Source of the DNA: Mesostigma viride
Lineage: Eukaryota; Streptophyta; Mesostigmatophyceae; Mesostigmatales; Mesostigmataceae
NCBI GenBank assembly: GCA_009746045.1
Contig: RPFO01000299.1
Location: 784,807-848,806 of the forward strand
Reading direction: 5' to 3'
Length of the DNA stretch: 64,000 nt
Shown here: positions 59,291 to 64,000 of the stretch, in pieces
Numbering within the stretch: position 1 is the first letter of the stretch
Layout of the letters: every line of letters starts with the position of its first letter
Notes under the pieces: model-generated
What the model saw: only the letters and a program-made list of their open reading frames with translations
Databases searched by the model: none
Told to the model about the DNA's origin: nothing
Made by a program: the position numbers and the translations under genes

Positions 59291-59788
59291 TAGCAGTCCA
59301 AAGAAGAGAGAGGGAGTGAATGCGATGTTCAAACTGAGCTGGGACCACTAGGTCGGCCAGCAACATCCGGATGTATAGTTCATGGCAGGCTTACCCAGCT
59401 TTCTAGGAATGCCCTTGGGGCCAGGCCAGGTCAAGATACATATGCCGCCCTGGTTGGCCAAGCCGCTGGGGGCCGGCCAGACCAAGGGCGGTATCTACCT
59501 GACTGGTGCGAGCAAGATGTCCTACAATTAATGGTATCCTATGCTGCCTAATCTCGTCCGAAATGCGAGGCATACCCTGATAAAAAGACTCTAATTATGA
59601 CCTATGCGTGGAAAACCCTACATTCAGGACCTGTCGGAGCATCCCATAAACCGTGCCGTCTAGCTCGGCGGCCAGCTAGCGTGTCCGTGATTGTCCATGC
59701 CGGCGGCGCCATACGTAAGCACTGTGAGGACGACGACCTTGAAGAGCATGCGCTTGCGGTGCTCGCCCAGGCCCTTGGAGCGCCAGTA

Positions 59789-60607
59789 ATTAATGAATTA
59801 ATTAGACTCGTGCGCCCGTTGGGGAGTCACGGAGCATTTACCCCGATGGATGGATGGATGGATGGATGGATGGATGGATGGATGGATGGATGGATGGATG
59901 GATGGATGGATGGATGGATGGATGGATGGATGGATGGATGGATGGATGGATGGATGGATGGATGGATGGATGGATGGATGGATGGATGGATGGATGGATG
60001 GATGGATGGATGGATGGATGGATGGATGGATGGATGGATGGATGGATGGATGGATGGATGGATGGATGGATGGATGGATGGATGGATGGATGGATGGATG
60101 GATGGATGGATGGATGGATGGATGGATGGATGGATGGATGGATGGATGGATGGATGGATGGATGGATGGATGGATGGATGGATGGATGGATGGATGGATG
60201 GATGGATGGATGGATGGATGGATGGATGGATGGATGGATGGATGGATGGATGGATGGATGGATGGATGGATGGATGGATGGATGGATGGATGGATATGGA
60301 TGGATGGATGGATGGATGGATGGATGGATGGATGGATGGATGGATGGATGGATGGATGGATGGATGGATGGATGGATGGATGGATGGATGGATGGATGGA
60401 TGGATGGATGGATGGATGGATGGATGGATGGATGGATGGATGGATGGATGGATGGATGGATGGATGGATGGATGGATGGATGGATGGATGGATGGATGGA
60501 TGGATGGATGGATGGATGGATGGATGGATGGATGGATGGATGGATGGATGGGTGCAAACAGTCCTACCGGTCTAATCTATCTACATCAGCTACCTACGAC
60601 ATCTATC
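59789..60607 (-). mobile_element. LINE A 3' end with a giant GGAT expansion, 11-bp TSD
   Basis: GAGCGCCAGTA lies at 59778-59788 and 60608-60618. The insert holds only the LINE A tail, hairpin (CGCCCGTTGGGGAGTC), the expanded GGAT run and about 55 bp of adjacent 3' UTR. Confidence 0.9.
59844..60553. repeat. (GGAT)n microsatellite, about 177 copies
   Basis: A nearly pure tetranucleotide run with one interruption (GGATATGG near 60293). The equivalent position in the other LINE A copies has only two to five units, so this is an expansion of an element-internal microsatellite. Confidence 0.98.
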
Positions 60608-60790
60608 GAGCGCCAGTAGGTGTTCAAGCGAGTGAAGCCTTGCCCAGGCCAGGCCGATGCGGATGTCCACATCATCGGCGGTGATGACATTTGTGCGGAA
60701 CCCGTTGATGAAGAGGGTAGGGCGGTCGCCGACGAGGCTGACGAAGACGCGGACATCATTGGCGCCTCCTGGCATCTGCCACTTCCTCGG

Positions 60791-60888
60791 TAGCTCCCTA
60801 AGCTCACCCGCGTTTGTACTCCAGCACGCATTTTGTACTCCGCATTAAAACAGTTTTTTTTTAGGGTTCTGATGTGAGAACTTGAGTC
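60791..60888. other. Short unassigned spacer
   Basis: Between the truncated LINE B and the next satellite; contains a T-run. Nothing recognised. Confidence 0.4.
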
Positions 60889-61607
60889 CTTATGGAAAAG
60901 TAATGTCGCGGGACCCCTGACAGCGTGACACCGTGACACCCTGACACCCTGACACCCTGACACCGTGACACCATGACACCCTGACACCGCAGCAGCCATA
61001 AACGCCTTAAATACACTTGTTACACATATTCATACTGATTGAGAAAGAAAAGTTATGTCGCGGGACCCCGGCCTGACACCGTGACACCCTGACACCCTGA
61101 CACCCTGACACCCTGACACCGCAGCAGCCATAAATGCAAATAAATGCACTTGTTACACGCATTCATGAATGCTGATTGAGAAGGAAAACTTGTGTCGCGG
61201 GACCCCGGCCTGACACCCTGACACCGTGACACCCCAAGGTGACACCCTGACACCGTGACGCCATGACACCGTGACACCATGACACCCTGACACCGCAGCA
61301 GCCATCAGTGCATATTAATGCACTTGTTACACATGTTCATGCTGATTGAGATGGAAAAGTTATGTCGCGGGACCCCGGCCTGACACCATGACACCGTGAC
61401 ACCGTGACACCGTGACACCGTGACACCATGACGCCATGACACCGTGACACCGTGACACCCTGACACCGCAGCAGCCATCAATGCATATTAATGCACTTGT
61501 TACACATGTTCATGCTGACTGAGACGGAAAAGTTATGTCGCGGGACCCCGGCCTGACACCATGACACCATGACACCATGACACCACATGACACCACAGCA
61601 CCGGGAC
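60889..61607. repeat. Higher-order minisatellite, 5 units of 136-174 bp
   Basis: Each unit has ATGTCGCGGGACCCC, then a variable run of 9-bp GACACCGTG/GACACCCTG-type repeats, then GCAGCAGCCAT...GCACTTGTTACAC...GATTGAGA. Unit starts are near 60903, 61055, 61191, 61361 and 61535. The inner repeat number varies, giving a two-level array. Confidence 0.92.
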
Positions 61608-61628
61608 ATCATGTCTGAACAAAGCTAG

Positions 61629-62425
61629 TGTTAGGGATATTATATCCACCTGACCACAATGTATCCCAGCCTGATTTATTTCTTGTTGGATTTATTCCAT
61701 ATGGACTGGGAATTCGATAGCGTTGATAAGCTAGATGGATTGGGCTCAATGAGCTGATCAATATTCATGTGCCATAGTCCTATACTTGGACATGGATGAC
61801 TTGTACCCTGAGTCAGCCTAGTAGCATCACGTATTTGATTGACAAGTGGTGCTATGGCCTATTGGACAAGTGTTTGGTCCATGAGCTGACAAATGTTGGA
61901 AGCTCATGATGACACATGTTATGACTTACATGATGACAAGTGGGTAGACTCATTGCATGACACTTGTCACTCCAAGGAGAAGAGATGTGTCACTTTATTA
62001 ATTATGTTATGTGGCACATTATTACGTAGACACTTGGCATCTAGCTATTATGCCAGCTCATTGGATCATGTCTAGAATGTTCTAGGAATGTTCTAAGAAT
62101 ATGCCAGGAATATTCCTGGAATATGCTGGGAATATGCTAGGAATATGCTAGGATGTTTCTACAAGCTTCTGTGATGATGTCATTGCTGATGTCATCCTTC
62201 CTAGCCTAAAAGGTATAAAAGGAAACTGCCCCCTAAGGGCAGGTACCTCCATTCAACCTCCATTCAAGCTCTTCTCCAACTATTATATTCTAATAAAGCC
62301 ATTTATTCTTCCACGTAAATTGTCTTCAACCTCTCTTTCTTTCAGCACCTGCAAGGTGTGTGGGTAGCAAGGCCAAGCACAAGGCATTGTGTAAAACCCA
62401 TTAGTCTCCTCTCCCAATCCAAACA
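61629..62425 (+). mobile_element. Ty1/copia-type 5' LTR, 797 bp
   Basis: It starts TGTTAGGGATAT and ends CCAATCCAAACA, so the termini are TGTT...AACA. It has TATAAAA at 62214-62220 and AATAAA at 62292-62297, ordered as in a U3-R-U5 LTR. A cluster of GAATATGCTAGG-like repeats lies in U3 (62070-62155). The 3' LTR is outside the window, so boundaries rest on termini, the primer site and the downstream gag. Confidence 0.85.
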
Positions 62426-62439
62426 TGGTATCGGAGGTT
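62426..62439 (+). promoter_or_regulatory. Primer-binding site
   Basis: TGGTATCGGAGGTT directly follows the LTR. It resembles the copia primer site complementary to initiator tRNA-Met (usual TGGTATCAGAGC) with small differences. Confidence 0.8.
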
Positions 62440-62508
62440 TGTTACTGAGGAACAAGAAGACCACTGTGAACCCAGAGACATCCAGTTCCATTGGCGACTG
62501 AAGACACC

Positions 62509-63366
62509 ATGGCTACCAAGGAAGCGTGCTACAAGCAATTCCGGGCAACAAGCAAGTCCATCACAACGTTTGATGGGCGGTCTCTGAGGAAATGGGAAGA
62601 AATCAAGGCTGTGTTGAAGGCCTTAGCATCGGCCTATTGTGACCTGGTCAAGGTCCTAACTGGAGAGGAGGATTCGCTAAAGGAGGTCAAGACTGCGCTG
62701 CTGGAGGCGGAGGAGCTACTGCACGGAAGGCGTTCTGCTCAAGCAAAGAAGGAGGGCTCCCCTAACGGCCAGGTTTTCCACACTACTACGAAGAAAAGTG
62801 GAGGAAAGAGGCGGTGCAATTACTGCAAGAAGGCCGGGCACGTGGACACCCAGTGCTGGGAGAAGCATCCGGAGCTGAAGCAAGAACGCAAGAACAAGGC
62901 AACGCGACGGAACCAAGCGAGAAAGGAGCACTCACCAGGTGCCAGCGAGGCGCGTATCACCGAGGAGGCTGCGGAGCGGTCCGGCTTCGTCTTCGCCACC
63001 ATCGCCGAGTCGCCATCGCCGTCGGATGCTGCTGCACTCACGCAGTATGAAAAGAAAGCACCGACCAGCTGGGTGCTGGATTCTGCAGCGAGCTGTCACA
63101 TGACGCCATGCCCGTCGGATTTCGTGTGCCTGCACCCTCACAACAGGGAAATCGCCGGCTCAGGCGGCAAACTGAAGGCGACAGCCATCGGGACTGTCAA
63201 GCTGAAGCTGCCGGGCCAGGAGGCAGACGTGCACCTCCAAAACGCGCTGCTCGTTCCAAAGCTGAGCACCCGACTTTTATCTGTCGGCCAGCTCGTCAAG
63301 GATGGCCACAACGTCGACCTCGCCAGCGGGTTGCTGTGCTGGACAGCAGGCCCTGCAGCATCGTGA
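62509..63366 (+). CDS. Copia gag-protease, shortened and frameshifted at its end
   Basis: The frame from ATG 62509 gives 285 aa. A short gag region begins MATKEACYKQFRATSK with FDGRSLRKWEEIK. The middle of gag seems deleted, because the chain passes at once into LKEVKTALLEAEELLHGRR. A CCHC zinc knuckle CNYCKKAGHVDTQCW lies at 103-117, the aspartic-protease core SWVLDSAASCHMTP (Asp191) follows, then NALLVPKLSTRLLSVGQL typical of the segment before integrase. A frameshift near 63335 ends it; the continuation CSIVTRNNTYFLPARVR is in another frame. No integrase is seen before the window edge. Confidence 0.88.
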   Translation: MATKEACYKQFRATSKSITTFDGRSLRKWEEIKAVLKALASAYCDLVKVLTGEEDSLKEVKTALLEAEELLHGRRSAQAKKEGSPNGQVFHTTTKKSGGKRRCNYCKKAGHVDTQCWEKHPELKQERKNKATRRNQARKEHSPGASEARITEEAAERSGFVFATIAESPSPSDAAALTQYEKKAPTSWVLDSAASCHMTPCPSDFVCLHPHNREIAGSGGKLKATAIGTVKLKLPGQEADVHLQNALLVPKLSTRLLSVGQLVKDGHNVDLASGLLCWTAGPAAS

Positions 63367-63412
63367 CGAGGAACAACACCTACTTTTTGCCCGCGCGCGT
63401 GCGGACGCAGCG

Positions 63413-64000
63413 ATGGACGCCATCCCAGAGCTGAAATCTTCGGCGACGAGCTTCAAGGACGTCGACGCTGCCTGTCAAGGGCAGAAAATGGCGAGCAGCG
63501 AGCGCAGCATCTCACGTGCCTCGGGACACGCGGCGGAGTGGCTGGCCGTGGGCCTAACGGTCATACTGGCCATGCTGGCCCGTGTATGCGGGATCGGGGG
63601 CGGCCTACTGGGCATTACTCGCACACTGCGTGGCTTTTTATACTCTGCGCCGGCCCAGTGGAAGTTCACGCCAATTCGAGAAGTTTCCAGCGCAATGGAG
63701 AAGTCCGTGTCAGACGCTGAAGTACTTCCAGAAACCGCGGTCCAGAACAGCCCAGTGCATGCGGAGCGAATTGTCGCCGCCAGCATACCAGATGATACTG
63801 GTGCTAGTAACCAAAGTCCGGCGACCAGACCAAAGGCGCGGCGCTCGAACGCTGCCAGCCTAACTGAGGGGGAACAAATTCGTGACGCGAGGGCGAAATC
63901 GACCATTTTTCTAAGTCCTGGACTGCCAAGTCCGGTGCTGGCGCGAGGCCTCGAGCGAGCCGACCACGTCGTGGACAGCGACCTGTCAGCCACAGTGCTG
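63413..64000 (+). CDS. Open frame to the window edge, one membrane segment, unrecognised
   Basis: From ATG 63413 a frame of 196 codons has no stop up to the edge and extends upstream without a stop for some distance. Residues about 42-68 (EWLAVGLTVILAMLARVCG and on) are hydrophobic enough for one membrane helix. The rest is Ser/Glu/Lys-rich and soluble-looking. It lies where copia elements normally encode integrase but shows no HHCC or DDE features. It could be an env-like or captured sequence, or follow a deletion of pol. A minus-strand frame also runs here (63475-63993), so coding is uncertain. Confidence 0.4.
   Translation, partial: MDAIPELKSSATSFKDVDAACQGQKMASSERSISRASGHAAEWLAVGLTVILAMLARVCGIGGGLLGITRTLRGFLYSAPAQWKFTPIREVSSAMEKSVSDAEVLPETAVQNSPVHAERIVAASIPDDTGASNQSPATRPKARRSNAASLTEGEQIRDARAKSTIFLSPGLPSPVLARGLERADHVVDSDLSATVL

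Larger units (their letters stand above)
58135..60790 (-). mobile_element. LINE B host copy carrying four nested insertions
   Basis: Host pieces are the tail (about 58135-58154), 58439-58687, 59291-59788 and 60608 to about 60790. They read on the minus strand through the 3' UTR and the reverse-transcriptase C-terminus (last recognised block [19 protein letters not shown] near 60640). Inserts are family E, C, D and a LINE A 3' end. The 5' end is truncated and the reading frame is lost. Confidence 0.85.

Noticed and set aside
59597-60684. ORFs of MDGW or HPSI repeats
   Set aside because: Translation of the GGAT microsatellite in all frames; it lies in a LINE 3' UTR.
63475-63993. Minus-strand ORF of 172 codons
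   Set aside because: Composition is typical of an antisense shadow, and the element's coding strand is plus. The plus frame is favoured but not proven.

Overview
The window looks like nuclear DNA of a green-lineage eukaryote, most likely a green alga. All recognisable genes are intron-rich with GT-AG introns. Two of the products point to Viridiplantae: a UDP-sugar pyrophosphorylase and a DUF3223 (EMB514/DOMINO1-like) protein. The species is not identified and the algal assignment is inference.

Six housekeeping genes could be rebuilt exon by exon with consistent splice phases. In order they are: the N-terminal 265 codons of UDP-sugar pyrophosphorylase (-, 3470-7654, continuing off the left edge); 60S ribosomal protein L8/uL2 (+, 8343-9977, 260 aa); a WDR82/Swd2 WD40 protein (-, 13722-24824, 9 exons, 325 aa); a DUF3223 protein (+, 26404-27679, 264 aa); RNA polymerase subunit RPB6 (-, 39269-46072, 6 exons, 141 aa); and a NIPSNAP-family protein (+, 47949-52451, 4 exons, 283 aa). 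They form three head-to-head pairs: USP/RPL8, WDR82/DUF3223 and RPB6/NIPSNAP.

The introns are filled with tandem arrays, each intron with its own unit: 29 bp, 26 bp x about 158, 15 bp, GGGC, 60 bp, 42 bp and 7 bp. A 3.1 kb decamer array occupies the left edge. Several arrays abut or contain splice signals. In RPB6 a 60-bp array repeats the 5' splice site in frame. In WDR82 one array repeats a CTAAC-pyrimidine segment next to a 3' splice site, and a 4.1 kb array with no AG on the sense strand ends 12 nt from another acceptor.

The spaces between convergent genes (10-13.7 kb, 28.6-39.2 kb) and everything right of 52.5 kb are nested mobile elements. There are two LINE families (called A and B here) and two short families (C and D) that share a 3' hairpin with core CCCAACGG followed by a TTAA-type tail. 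There is one ORF1-only LINE derivative, a near full-length 5 kb LINE B, and two hAT-type elements with perfect 8-bp target duplications. There is also a head-to-tail dimer of an unknown 1.72 kb element, a dispersed family (called E here), and the 5' part of a Ty1/copia element entering from the right. Many insertions are delimited by target-site duplications (TSDs) read directly from the sequence. Family letters A-E are labels for this window only.
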